From Vagococcus xieshaowenii (GTDB lineage: Bacteria > Bacillota > Bacilli > Lactobacillales > Vagococcaceae): DNA of 64,000 nucleotides. The DNA lies in assembly GCF_004792515.1 (NCBI RefSeq), contig NZ_CP038865.1, positions 1,892,001 through 1,956,000 on the forward strand, given 5' to 3'. Position 1 is the first letter of the stretch, and each line of letters starts with the position of its first letter. Below, one piece after another: positions 16,185-24,847 of this stretch. The notes beneath the pieces were generated by a model, which was given only the letters and a program-made list of their open reading frames with translations, was not told the origin of the DNA and ran no database searches. The translations under genes were made by a program, and so were the position numbers.

Positions 16185-16428
16185 GAAGCGCTGCCTCCTA
16201 TTCTTAGGCTCTTTATTAACTCATTTATTCTTTATAAACACAAAAAGTATAACATGTAGTTAAATAGAAAGTAAACGTATTACTATTTCACCACAAGCAA
16301 GCTGAATTGGTTCACCTTAAATAACGTTTGTTTTATATTTCAAATACATGACATTTCGTCTCTTTTAAAAAAAACGTTAGTTATTATGCCATAATGAACA
16401 ATGAAAAAAATATTAAGGGGAAAAACAA

Positions 16429-17253
16429 ATGAAACAGGCTCTAAAAACAGCATTAATGGTCACACCTTTTGTTGCCACGACCACACTCATTTCTGCTGAT
16501 GCAGAAGAAATAGCCGCTATCGGCGAAGAAATTCATGAGAGCAACCTCACCACCAGAAAGGGGAACACACAAACTTTTATAGACTCGATTGCCTCTCAAG
16601 CGCAAGCAGTCGCTGCAGCAAATGATTTGTACGCTTCTGTTATGATTGCCCAAGCTTGTTTAGAAACAGGTTACGGTACAAGTTCATTAAGCCAAGCGCC
16701 AAACTACAATTTATTTGGAATTAAAGGTGCCTATAACGGACGATATGTGACCATGCAAACTTGGGAAGATGATGGGAAGGGAAATGCTTATTGGATAGAC
16801 GCAAATTTCAGGAAATATCCATCATTTAAAGAAGCCTTTAATGACAACGCTCATGTATTGAAAACGACAAGCTTTTCTTCAGGTCATTATTATTATGCAG
16901 GTGCTTGGAAAAGCCAGACGACCTCCTATAAAGAAGCAACTGCTTGGCTAACTGGACGATATGCAACAGATACCGGCTATGGAGGGAAATTAAATGCCAT
17001 TATCGAAACTTACCAGCTTAGCCAATATGATTCACCTGGTAATGAGACAGGCGGAGGCACTACCGAAAACAATACTAATCTCTCAACAGAGGACAAAAAA
17101 CACACGGTAGTTTCAGGAGATACGCTTTACGCTATTGCGAAACAACATCATACAACAGTTGCCGCCATTAAGACATGGAACAAATTAAAAACAGATACTA
17201 TCTATATTGGGCAAACACTATTGGTATCAGCAAAAAAAAACGCCAGAAACTAG
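16429..17253 (+). CDS. Secreted N-acetylglucosaminidase with one LysM (truncated)
   Basis: Cell-wall hydrolase of the AcmA/AtlA glucosaminidase family, 274 residues as read. A signal peptide covers 1-25. The glucosaminidase domain covers about 45-205, with the catalytic Glu in AQACLETGYGTS and the motif NYNLFGIKGAY. A LysM domain covers about 225-268 (HTVVSGDTLYAIAKQHHTT...IYIGQTLLV). The frame ends soon after a run of nine A (17232-17240), and two further LysM repeats follow in the next frame. With eight A the protein would run on to 17614 (about 394 residues). It may still be active, with weaker wall binding. AGGGG precedes the ATG. It stands alone, divergent from the Mga-like gene. Confidence 0.9.
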   Translation: MKQALKTALMVTPFVATTTLISADAEEIAAIGEEIHESNLTTRKGNTQTFIDSIASQAQAVAAANDLYASVMIAQACLETGYGTSSLSQAPNYNLFGIKGAYNGRYVTMQTWEDDGKGNAYWIDANFRKYPSFKEAFNDNAHVLKTTSFSSGHYYYAGAWKSQTTSYKEATAWLTGRYATDTGYGGKLNAIIETYQLSQYDSPGNETGGGTTENNTNLSTEDKKHTVVSGDTLYAIAKQHHTTVAAIKTWNKLKTDTIYIGQTLLVSAKKNARN

Positions 17254-17614
17254 CCAAGAAAACAATGCGAGGCCATTACCCGATACCTCTCATACGCAAG
17301 TAACGCGTTATCAAATCAAGGCAGGAGATACGTTATACAGTATCTCCAAAAAGTATCAAACATCTATCGCAAATCTTAAACAATGGAACAACTTGACCTC
17401 TGATAGGATTGTTATTGGACAATTATTAAATGTGTCGGCTAATACATCTAACCATTCTACATCCAGCGAAACAACACATTATACAGTAAAATCAGGGGAT
17501 ACCTTGTACAGTATTGCAACGCAACACCATACAACCGTTTCTCAATTAAAGACATGGAATAATCTGAAGTCTGACCTGATTTTTGTCGCACAAGTATTAG
17601 TGGTGACACAATAA
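17242..17614 (+). pseudogene. Detached LysM tail of the glucosaminidase
   Basis: Frame-shifted continuation of the gene at 16429. Translation in the second frame gives TPETSQENN... and two LysM domains, TRYQIKAGDTLYSISKKYQ and THYTVKSGDTLYSIATQHH, each followed by the usual LKxWNNL and IxxxQxLxV segments. Deleting one A in the nine-A run joins them to the hydrolase. A start inside this part would not give a signal peptide, so on its own it would not be exported. It could be a slippage-controlled gene, a mutation or a sequencing error. Confidence 0.85.
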
Positions 17615-17845
17615 AGGACGTTAATAAAAAAGGGCCCCTATCTGTGTTGAGAGTATAGGCGACCTTTTCATGACACCAATAATCTTGACAGTGCAAACAT
17701 TTACCTCTCTTAACGCTCACTGACAGGGGCATTGGACATCAGCCCTATATGTCTCTTACTAGATAGTGAGTTTTGATTTTCTTAGAAAATATTTTATCAA
17801 CCAAAAAGAGACAACTATTATACAACTATATTGGAGAAAACTATT

Positions 17846-18070
17846 ATGACAACTATTAAGATTGGGGACCGATGCAAATGTACAAGTCCCTTATTAACAG
17901 ACATATTTTGGGGAAGAGTAGAAAAACTTTACAGCTTATCTGCTTTAGTATCAGTGGACACTTATCAAGAAAAAGATGCTGAAAAAGTACTGGAGTTAAA
18001 CAAGAGACTCATCGTATCAATCGCAACCATTGAACAGCCCGAGAAAGAAGACACACAACGTAATAACTAA
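17846..18070 (+). CDS. Small DUF2187-like protein
   Basis: Small protein of 74 residues starting MTTIKIGDRC. The pattern IGDxxx...GxVEKLY...ALVSVDTY...LELNKR resembles the DUF2187/YkvS family of small beta-rich proteins. The ATG at 17846 is chosen because GGAG lies 9 bases upstream; a TTG at 17831 overlaps that site. The family assignment is by eye and moderate. It belongs to the accessory stretch next to a small membrane protein. Confidence 0.55.
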   Translation: MTTIKIGDRCKCTSPLLTDIFWGRVEKLYSLSALVSVDTYQEKDAEKVLELNKRLIVSIATIEQPEKEDTQRNN

Positions 18071-18172
18071 ATGATGACACATTAGCAAGAAGTGCAGTCA
18101 ACAGATGAAAAATGGTGGTTAATCTTCTACTCGACTATTTTTAAAATAAATTTTAACACTCAGGAGTGTCGC

Positions 18173-18484
18173 ATGACGATGAAATTCTTATTCTACATGA
18201 CCTTACTTTTAGTTACGCTATATATTTGGAAAAAACCGAAAAAACAGGCGAAATATTGTATAATAGGAACGATTGGTGTAACAATCCTACTTGACTACAG
18301 GAATATACCTACATTAGCCACTGATAAAATAGGCTTACTCACTCCCTTGACTTTCTGGCGCACATCTTTGGCCCCTTATGAACTTATCTCTTTTGGGGCA
18401 CTGGCTTTCACCTTAATCACGTATTCAAAAAGTGAGAAACAAGACCGAAAACAGCGAGAAGACGCTATAGATATTGATACTTAA
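18173..18484 (+). CDS. Small membrane protein, unknown
   Basis: Protein of 103 residues with two to three likely membrane segments (FLFYMTLLLVTLYIW, YCIIGTIGVTILLDY, YELISFGALAFTLITY) and a charged C-terminal tail (SEKQDRKQREDAIDID). The ATG at 18173 follows AGGAG at 7 bases; an upstream in-frame ATG at 18092 has no site. I do not recognise the family. The strong terminator at 18563-18598 follows it. Confidence 0.6.
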   Translation: MTMKFLFYMTLLLVTLYIWKKPKKQAKYCIIGTIGVTILLDYRNIPTLATDKIGLLTPLTFWRTSLAPYELISFGALAFTLITYSKSEKQDRKQREDAIDIDT

Positions 18485-18562
18485 CTTAAAAGTGATACAA
18501 TAAAAGTATATAAATTGGTCTTTGTTAGTTCCTACAAAAAAACTAACGTGATAATTGATTGC

Positions 18563-18598
18563 AAAAGAGACACGAATTGAAATTCGTGTCTCTTTTTT
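18563..18598. terminator. Bidirectional terminator
   Basis: A perfect 15-bp stem, AAAAGAGACACGAAT and ATTCGTGTCTCTTTT, with loop TGAA, has a run of A on one side and T on the other. It separates the plus-strand gene ending at 18484 from the minus-strand gene ending at 18617 and serves both. Confidence 0.93.
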
Positions 18599-18616
18599 CG
18601 ATATCTTGTCAAAATT

Positions 18617-19249
18617 TCAAAGTATTGGACTACTCGAGGTCTTAATCACTGATCTTTTTAAATAGCTATAATTGATCGAAATGCTTCGGTCTAAGCTAAC
18701 ATTTGAAGCATAATCATAGTTGAGTGGATATTTATAAAGAGTTAATTGGCTTTCATTCATCCAACCAAATGGACTATCAGGTGAACTATGTAAAAAGAAA
18801 CTACCCTGTAAACTGTCACAGTTTGAACAAACATTGGCGAAATAACTGCGTTGTTCCGTATACGAATATTTTTTCTTACAACCAAATCTTTCCACCAATT
18901 GTACCCGAAGAAAATCTGGCATATCGCTCTCAACCGGCCATATCTGCAAATCAAACCCCGTCTTCTGCTGAACCGTTTCCCTTTGACTGACGTTCTCTAA
19001 TTCAATGATATCTTCTGATAAGACACCTATTGCATATACATTAGTTGTTTTGTCACACTTCCAACACGTCTGTTTCCCTTCAACAATAAATATATTCTCT
19101 TTAAAAACTAACTCACCATTAAGCCATTTCTCAAATTTCCAATAGTTATTTCTATGATTAGCACACCACTTTTTTAATGTTGGCTCCCATTTTGCTCCTA
19201 ATTTTTTGGCCTCATCTTTTTCTGAAAAGGGTACATTTAACAAAATCAT
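18617..19249 (-). CDS. DUF5710-domain protein with zinc-ribbon Cys pairs
   Basis: Protein of 210 residues. The N-terminus (1-45, LNVPFSEKDEAKKLGAKWEPTLKKW) is a clear DUF5710 domain, a small module often found in DNA-processing proteins of mobile elements. It is followed by CWKCDKTTNVYAIGV (about 61-76) and CSNCDS (about 139-144), pairs of Cys likely to bind zinc. The C-terminal part is not recognised. The start ATG follows GGAGGAATTTT. It is probably part of the island cargo; its biochemical role is unknown. Confidence 0.7.
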   Translation of the reverse strand: MILLNVPFSEKDEAKKLGAKWEPTLKKWCANHRNNYWKFEKWLNGELVFKENIFIVEGKQTCWKCDKTTNVYAIGVLSEDIIELENVSQRETVQQKTGFDLQIWPVESDMPDFLRVQLVERFGCKKKYSYTEQRSYFANVCSNCDSLQGSFFLHSSPDSPFGWMNESQLTLYKYPLNYDYASNVSLDRSISINYSYLKRSVIKTSSSPIL

Positions 19250-19659
19250 AATAAAATTCCTCCTTATTTAGCATCTTATCTATTATACATTATCATAAAC
19301 CCTCGTTGTTTTAAAACAACATTTAATGAAACAGATGATGTATTTATCAAGAGTATAGGTTCCTTTAGGATTAATGATACGTTTTAGCACGGCATCCTAT
19401 AGATTTACTTATTAATATTATTTAAAATTAAGACTTAAGAAAAGATAGACAATATCTGTAAAATAGCACCTTATCTACCCAAATGTGGCACTTACTTTAG
19501 TAATATTACAGCTGATATAACTATGACTTCTTATACTAAATTAGACACCCTCTCTTTTAATAAAATATCATGTAGTACGTATGAACAAATCACAAAACAG
19601 GTGTAGTGCGACAAGGTGTCGCCGATAAATAATAGGAAATAAATTAAGGAGACTAAAGA
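19250..19659. other. Gene-free spacer upstream of 19660
   Basis: About 410 bp of A/T-rich DNA between divergent genes. It should contain the promoters of both, but I see no clear -35/-10 pair. It ends with the segment CGCCGATAAATAAT (19619-19632), which recurs at 28948-28961. No coding potential seen. Confidence 0.4.
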
Positions 19660-20031
19660 ATGAACAATAATACACCACTCTTTGACTATGATACAGCCCG
19701 TGAAGCATATACAAATAATCGCATGACACATAGTGAATTTTATAGCACATTGGCACAGGCTATTAGTTATAGCGACCTAAGAAGTATTCTTCCATCAAGA
19801 TACTATCTATCAAATGATGATAATCTTAACGACATCCCTTTATACGTCTGGGACGAAAGGCATTATCAAGTACAATTTTTATTAAATCGTGCCATGAACC
19901 AACAGCGTATCAAGAAGAAACAAGCGTCTATTTCACTAGCTGAATCTGTTTGTTTATTGAAATTTGTTGCGAGAAATGAAATGATGTATTGCCTCGATTG
20001 TACAAGTGAATCTGAAGAACTGGAGGTATAA
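19660..20031 (+). CDS. Hypothetical protein upstream of radC-like gene
   Basis: Protein of 123 residues starting MNNNTPLFDYDTAREAY. It is soluble and mostly helical, with no recognised motif. AAGGAG precedes the ATG. It ends 3 bp before the RadC-like gene, so the two are surely co-transcribed. Similar small genes occur beside RadC in integrative elements, which is all the context allows. Confidence 0.7.
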   Translation: MNNNTPLFDYDTAREAYTNNRMTHSEFYSTLAQAISYSDLRSILPSRYYLSNDDNLNDIPLYVWDERHYQVQFLLNRAMNQQRIKKKQASISLAESVCLLKFVARNEMMYCLDCTSESEELEV

Positions 20032-20034
20032 TAT

Positions 20035-20502
20035 ATGAAAGATAAAACGATTATTTGCGAAGAAATCATTTCGTTGAAACAAGTAAAAAGAAAAAGGCAG
20101 TCTAAACTACTACCCGAAAAAGTCACCTCGAGCTTTTCGATAGCACATTGGCTCACTCGCCACATCGGTAGTCAAACGCAAGAGTACCTCGTCTTAATTT
20201 GTCTTAACACAAAAAACGAAATTATTAACTATTCAACTGTGTGCATCGGAACGCTCAACCAGTCGCTTGCGCATCCTCGAGATTTACTTCAGAGGGCACT
20301 ACTTTGTAATTCAGCGAACATTATCATTAGCCACAATCACCCCTCTGGAATTTCAACGCCTAGCTCTGCTGACGAAAAATTCACTAAACGTCTAAAAGAA
20401 GCGTGTGAAATCGTTGGTATCTCTCTTCTGGACCATATCATTGTCACAGACAACAAAGATTATTACAGCTTTCGTGAAGTACAACCCGATTGTTTAAATT
20501 GA
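20035..20502 (+). CDS. RadC-like JAB/MPN-domain protein
   Basis: Protein of 155 residues consisting mostly of the RadC JAB domain. The metal-binding signature is present: the His pair in SHNHPSGISTPSSAD (about 100-114) and the downstream LDHIIVTD. Chromosomal RadC is longer (about 220 residues) and has an N-terminal HhH domain, which is absent here. Short forms like this are common in integrative elements, plasmids and phages. The molecular role is not settled; RadC is no longer thought to be a repair enzyme. It is followed by a terminator into which an IS has inserted. Confidence 0.85.
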   Translation: MKDKTIICEEIISLKQVKRKRQSKLLPEKVTSSFSIAHWLTRHIGSQTQEYLVLICLNTKNEIINYSTVCIGTLNQSLAHPRDLLQRALLCNSANIIISHNHPSGISTPSSADEKFTKRLKEACEIVGISLLDHIIVTDNKDYYSFREVQPDCLN

Positions 20503-20633
20503 TTACTTATTGCCTTCACTTGACAAGGGTGTTATAATTTTGATGAATTTATTTCGAAAATCGATTGATGTTTATATTAAATAAATTCATCATAAATAAC
20601 AAGACTTTAATAAATTTTTATTTTAATATAAGC

Positions 20634-20668
20634 TAAAACACAGGTACTCATCAGTACCTGTGTTTTTT
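20634..20668 (+). terminator. Terminator interrupted at its T-run by ISL3-type IS
   Basis: AAAACACAGGTACT, loop CATC, AGTACCTGTGTTTT form a 14-bp stem ending in TGTTTTTT. The last eight bases are the target duplication of the IS that starts at 20669, and they are repeated at 22195-22202. The terminator probably ended the radC-like transcript. Confidence 0.88.
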
Positions 20669-22194
20669 GGCTCTATAATAAATAGGACTGATGAAGCTTT
20701 ATTCCTTCTTCAGCCCTATTTTTGTATTTAATCTTAAAAAAACATATCGCCTTTTGTTAAAATTAAGTTACCACACAAAACAAACAAAAGGAGCGATATG
20801 CTATGATTAATGATATCAAAAAAATTTATGGAATTGAAGACTCTAATCTAACAATTTCTAGTGTTTCCGAAGGAACCTATCGTAATAAGCCTGCGAAAAT
20901 TATAAAAGCGAGCTATAAACCTAAAACGATAGCTTGCCCTCATTGTGACTCTTCTCCAAGAGAATGCGACGGCAAGTACGTTATTGTTAAGAATGGTTCT
21001 AAAGAAGTAGAGATTCTATTAACACATGAGAACACAGGAATTGTCTCTATGAAGCTATCTAAGCAACGCTATCGTTGTCGCAACTGTAATAAGCACTGGA
21101 CTGCTCAAATTGATTTAGTTAAACCTTGTCACAATGTTTCAAGGATAATTGAAGGCAAAATTATTGAGTTATTAGGTGAAAGAATATCTCTAAAACTAAT
21201 TGCTAAATTATGTAGTGTTTCAATAAGTAAAGTGATTCAGGTATTAAAATCGTTAGAAACTTACCTTCCTAGTCCAAAAAACCGTTGGTTGCCTGAGGTT
21301 TTAATGGTTGATGAATTCCGTTCGCATACAGCCATAGAAGACTCTATGAGTTTTATTTGTGCTGATGGCAATTCAGGGCGATTAGTAGAAATATTGGAAA
21401 GTAGACGATTAAATTATCTCATGCCTCACTTTAATGGTTATCCAGATGAAGAACGTTTTAAAGTAAAATACCTTGTGACAGATATGAATGCAGCTTATTT
21501 CCAATTAGTGAAGGATATCTTTCCAAATGCTGAATTAATCATTGATCGTTTTCATATTGTTAAACATTTGAATGAAGCCTTTAATAGTTTCAGAGTACGG
21601 GAAATGAAAAAACTCAAAGCATCGGGACATAAAGTAGAAGCAAGTAAACTTAAGAAAAATTGGCGCTTCCTACTTAAAAATAGATTAGACATTAATATCT
21701 CTGAATACAAAAGATGGCCGAGCTTTCGGTCAAATAAATATCCTTATTTGACCGAACTGATGATGATTGATCGGTTATTAGATTTTTCCGAACCTCTAAA
21801 ATTAGCCTATGGCTACTTCCATGATTTATTAGATTCATTTAGAAGAAAAGAATATGAACGATTCTTTGAATTATTGAATACTTTACCAGAAGAATTAGAT
21901 GAAGAGTTTAAAGGACAAGTACAAAACCTAATACGTCATCAAGAAGGAATTACCAATGCTTTAATACATCCCTATTCAAATGGGAAGATTGAAGCAAAGA
22001 ATACACACATCAAAACATTAAAACGAGTTTCTTATGGATTCAAATCTTTCAGCAATATGAGGATTAGAATCTTTTTAACCGAAGGTTTGATAGAAGTTAA
22101 TCATTAAATAACAAAAAACCATGAAATCAGAGAATGTTTTCCCCAATTTCATGGTTGGCTAAAATTACTCATCAGTCCAATTTGACAAAGAGCC
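20669..22194 (+). mobile_element. ISL3-family insertion sequence
   Basis: Complete element of about 1526 bp. The left end GGCTCTATAATAAATAGGAC and the inverted right end GGCTCTTTGTCAAATTGGAC match over 26 bp with five mismatches, both continuing TGATGA. The 8-bp flanks TGTTTTTT (20661-20668 and 22195-22202) are a perfect target duplication. It carries one transposase gene with a hairpin (AACCATGAAAT...ATTTCATGGTT) after it. The intact ends and duplication suggest recent insertion. Confidence 0.95.
20803..22107 (+). CDS. ISL3-family transposase
   Basis: Transposase of 434 residues. An N-terminal zinc finger (CPHCDSSPRE... and CRNCNKHW, about 45-105) and a helix-turn-helix region (RISLKLIAKLCSVSISKVIQVLKSL) lead into the DDE_Tnp_ISL3 catalytic domain. 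The acidic residues sit in LMVDEF (about 168), YLVTDMNAAY (about 226) and IEAKNTHIKTLKR near the C-terminus. Length is normal for the family. The frame is intact and enclosed by the element's inverted repeats, so it may be active. AGGAGC lies upstream of the ATG. Confidence 0.95.
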   Translation: MINDIKKIYGIEDSNLTISSVSEGTYRNKPAKIIKASYKPKTIACPHCDSSPRECDGKYVIVKNGSKEVEILLTHENTGIVSMKLSKQRYRCRNCNKHWTAQIDLVKPCHNVSRIIEGKIIELLGERISLKLIAKLCSVSISKVIQVLKSLETYLPSPKNRWLPEVLMVDEFRSHTAIEDSMSFICADGNSGRLVEILESRRLNYLMPHFNGYPDEERFKVKYLVTDMNAAYFQLVKDIFPNAELIIDRFHIVKHLNEAFNSFRVREMKKLKASGHKVEASKLKKNWRFLLKNRLDINISEYKRWPSFRSNKYPYLTELMMIDRLLDFSEPLKLAYGYFHDLLDSFRRKEYERFFELLNTLPEELDEEFKGQVQNLIRHQEGITNALIHPYSNGKIEAKNTHIKTLKRVSYGFKSFSNMRIRIFLTEGLIEVNH

Positions 22195-22254
22195 TGTTTT
22201 TTGATTATCCGAAGAAACGAAAATGGCAAGGTCTAAATAATGGCTCCCACCAGA

Positions 22255-22578
22255 TTATTCTTCCTTAGATATCTCGACAATATCTTGAATTATATTAGTT
22301 AGTTCAGTTTTTTTAGGCGATACCTTCACTTCCCTAAAGAGTTTAGAGAGTACCGGATCCACACTTTCTAAATCTAAAAAACCAAAAAATTCTGAAGGAG
22401 TCATTTTCAATCCTGCCATTATTTTTTCTAATGTATTAAGCGTAATATTGATTTCATTACGTTCAATACGACCCAAATATGTATCATCAATATCTGTTGC
22501 AACGGACAAGTCTGAAAGAGTCATATCTCGTGCAGTTCTATAAATTCTAATTTGGCTGGAAATTAGCTCATTTAACAA
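22255..22578 (-). CDS. XRE-family helix-turn-helix regulator
   Basis: Protein of 107 residues with a classic HTH_3 domain at about 8-64 (IRIYRTARDMTLSDLSVATDIDDTYLGRIERNEINITLNTLEKIMAGL) and a short C-terminal tail that ends VEISKEE. It probably binds DNA as a dimer. It is divergent from the lipoprotein gene at 22835 across a 256-bp spacer and may regulate it or itself. Similar small XRE proteins occur in prophages and islands. Confidence 0.85.
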   Translation of the reverse strand: MLNELISSQIRIYRTARDMTLSDLSVATDIDDTYLGRIERNEINITLNTLEKIMAGLKMTPSEFFGFLDLESVDPVLSKLFREVKVSPKKTELTNIIQDIVEISKEE

Positions 22579-22834
22579 TGATGATCACCTCCATTAATTC
22601 AATGTTAGATGGAAATAAGTGAAATTATAAGGCTATAGATATATTATTTGGATCAAAATTATGATATAAATGTATAGTAACGTTGTTTAAACGTTCATTT
22701 ATTTTTAACCACCAGTTTATTTTACCCACCTTAACCGATAAAGGAGTGCATGTAGAACGACAAACTTATACAATAATAAACTAACTTAAATAACTACTAA
22801 GCATTAATCTAAAAAAACAGATAGGACTGATATC

Positions 22835-23854
22835 ATGATGAAAACAAAAAAGAAATTAACCCTACTAGCTTTTTGTTGTGGCATGCTTTTGTCATTAACC
22901 GCTTGTAAGAGTAATAAAATTGATGACACATGGGTTAAATATGACGAGTCAACAGAATTAGACAAAACAACTTGGAAAATTGATGCCAAAGCAAATATGC
23001 TAGCCATTACAGAATATGAAAATGGTGAACAAGAAGAGACTGAACTTCTGAGTCTTTATATAGACAAAGAGAAAGGTTTATTAACCCAAGTAACAAATGA
23101 TGGTGATCGCGAAGCCTATCCTTTTACTGTTGACAAAGATACACTAACCATTGGAGAGAAAACATTCTATCGCGAAGGCTCAAAAATTGAAAAAGAAAAC
23201 GTAACAGAAATCAAAAAAACAAGAGAAAAAAATGAAAAGGAGCGCAAAAAAAGAGACAAAGAGGAGAAAGAAAAAGAAGAAAAACTTAAAATCGAAGAAC
23301 AAGCTTATAATAAGGCGATTGAGGCACTAGAAGAGAGAATAAATGCTGAATTCATAAAAAAATATGAAGGCGATTGGTACTCAGAAGATGGATTTAATCG
23401 AGACAATACGAATCAATATCAAACAGCAAGTGCAACAAAAATTACCGTTAAAGATAATAAAATTGCTAGTCAATCTTCTGAAGTAAGCATTGGTGACGAA
23501 CGCGACATTCGCAAAGAAGAGATACTAGAAGGAAACTTTATAGGCATCACTCTACTACGTAAATATGAATACAATGACTATGAACAACCTGAAAATGTAC
23601 CTACCAATATCGATCTCCCTGATTCAATTGAAGGGATAGAAAAAATTGAAACATTAGCTGATTTTGCTGATTATTTACTTAAAAATAACGTTGAGACGTT
23701 GTCTTTCTCTAGCCAAACAACGAAATACAAAGGAAAAAGCCCGGTCCTAATTTTAAACCTGTATAACTTAGAAGAATTACATACATTCAACACTGACCAA
23801 GCATTCTTAAAACAATTATCTTATGGTTTTAAAGAGACTGATTTTGATATTTAA
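22835..23854 (+). CDS. Lipoprotein with coiled coil, unknown function
   Basis: Protein of 339 residues. It has a lipoprotein signal with lipobox LTAC (Cys at about 24), a beta-rich segment resembling small lipoprotein folds (about 30-110), a strongly charged coiled coil of Lys/Glu/Arg (about 118-170), and a C-terminal domain that contains WYSEDGFNRDN. I do not recognise the family. Two ATG codons adjoin at 22835 and 22838 and either may be used. It begins a group of three exported proteins (with the PrsA-like and CAP genes) that look functionally linked. Confidence 0.75.
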   Translation: MMKTKKKLTLLAFCCGMLLSLTACKSNKIDDTWVKYDESTELDKTTWKIDAKANMLAITEYENGEQEETELLSLYIDKEKGLLTQVTNDGDREAYPFTVDKDTLTIGEKTFYREGSKIEKENVTEIKKTREKNEKERKKRDKEEKEKEEKLKIEEQAYNKAIEALEERINAEFIKKYEGDWYSEDGFNRDNTNQYQTASATKITVKDNKIASQSSEVSIGDERDIRKEEILEGNFIGITLLRKYEYNDYEQPENVPTNIDLPDSIEGIEKIETLADFADYLLKNNVETLSFSSQTTKYKGKSPVLILNLYNLEELHTFNTDQAFLKQLSYGFKETDFDI

Positions 23855-23910
23855 TCAATCCGTACATTAAAAAAAGACTTATAAAAAAAATAAACAACTG
23901 GAGGATTTTT

Positions 23911-24819
23911 ATGAAAAGCAAAAAATTAATCAAAATGGGAACAATCAGCCTACTTACTGGATTAGTACTAACAGGCTGTGGTTCAAGTAACGACACAAAG
24001 GTAACAAACGATAAAGAAACGGTTGCTATCACCATGAAAGGTAAGGAATTATCAGGAAAGGATATTTACAACCTGATAAAAGCCGATGCAAACACGCAAA
24101 ATGCGATGAGACAAGCCTTAGTTGCTGAAGCCTTCGCTACTATCTATGGTGACAAAATCACCAATAAAGACGTTGACGCTAAATACACGGAATTACGTGA
24201 AACTTACGGTGCTGAGACGTTTGATAAAGTTTTAGAACAAAAAGGCTTATCTGTTGATGATTACAAAGCAAATCTAAAATCACAATTAATTACGGAGTTT
24301 GGCTTACGTGAGGGGGGAAAAGTCACGGACAAAGACATCGAAAACACTTGGAAAACATTTGAACCAACATCAGAAGTTAAATTAGCCCAATTCAAAAACA
24401 AAAAAGAAGCTGACAGTTTCTTAAAAGAAGAGAAAAAAGCGAAAGCCGATTTTGTTAAATTAGCCGCTAAAGCAGTAAATAAAGACAACTTGACGACTTC
24501 ATTTGATTCAGCTGACACAAGCGTTCCTGAGAGTGTTAAAACTGCCGCTTGGAAACTAAAAAACAAGGAAACATCTGGCGTAATCGAAGCGGTTAATAGC
24601 AATTATGAAACAGAATACTACGTGGTAAATATGGTTAAACGTGGCGAAAAAGGCAAAGACATGAATAAATTCAAAGACGAATTAACCGAAATCGCCATCA
24701 CCAACGCTCTACAAGACACGGAAACAACAAACAAAATCATTGGTAACGTACTAAAAGAAGCCAACGTCAAAATCGAAGATAAAGATTTAACCGACTTATT
24801 CATTAATTACCAAAACTAA
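23911..24819 (+). CDS. prsA: PrsA-like extracellular foldase lipoprotein
   Basis: Membrane-anchored folding factor of 302 residues. It has lipobox LTGC (Cys at about 23), an N-terminal chaperone part of the SurA/PrsA type (about 45-145), and a degenerate parvulin-like segment (about 150-235, VKLAQFKNKKEADSF...KAKADFVKLAAKAVNKDN). A C-terminal helical part completes the bowl. PrsA helps secreted proteins fold outside the membrane. The parvulin active-site pattern is not clear, so it may be chaperone-only. GGAGG precedes the ATG. It lies immediately before the secreted CAP protein, a possible client. It may be a second copy beside a core prsA. Confidence 0.82.
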   Translation: MKSKKLIKMGTISLLTGLVLTGCGSSNDTKVTNDKETVAITMKGKELSGKDIYNLIKADANTQNAMRQALVAEAFATIYGDKITNKDVDAKYTELRETYGAETFDKVLEQKGLSVDDYKANLKSQLITEFGLREGGKVTDKDIENTWKTFEPTSEVKLAQFKNKKEADSFLKEEKKAKADFVKLAAKAVNKDNLTTSFDSADTSVPESVKTAAWKLKNKETSGVIEAVNSNYETEYYVVNMVKRGEKGKDMNKFKDELTEIAITNALQDTETTNKIIGNVLKEANVKIEDKDLTDLFINYQN

Positions 24820-24847
24820 TTTATCACTGATGAAAGGAAGACTATTT

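Noticed and set aside
20513-20538. TTGACA close to TATAAT as a promoter
   Set aside because: The two hexamers are only about seven bases apart, far too close for a sigma-A promoter.
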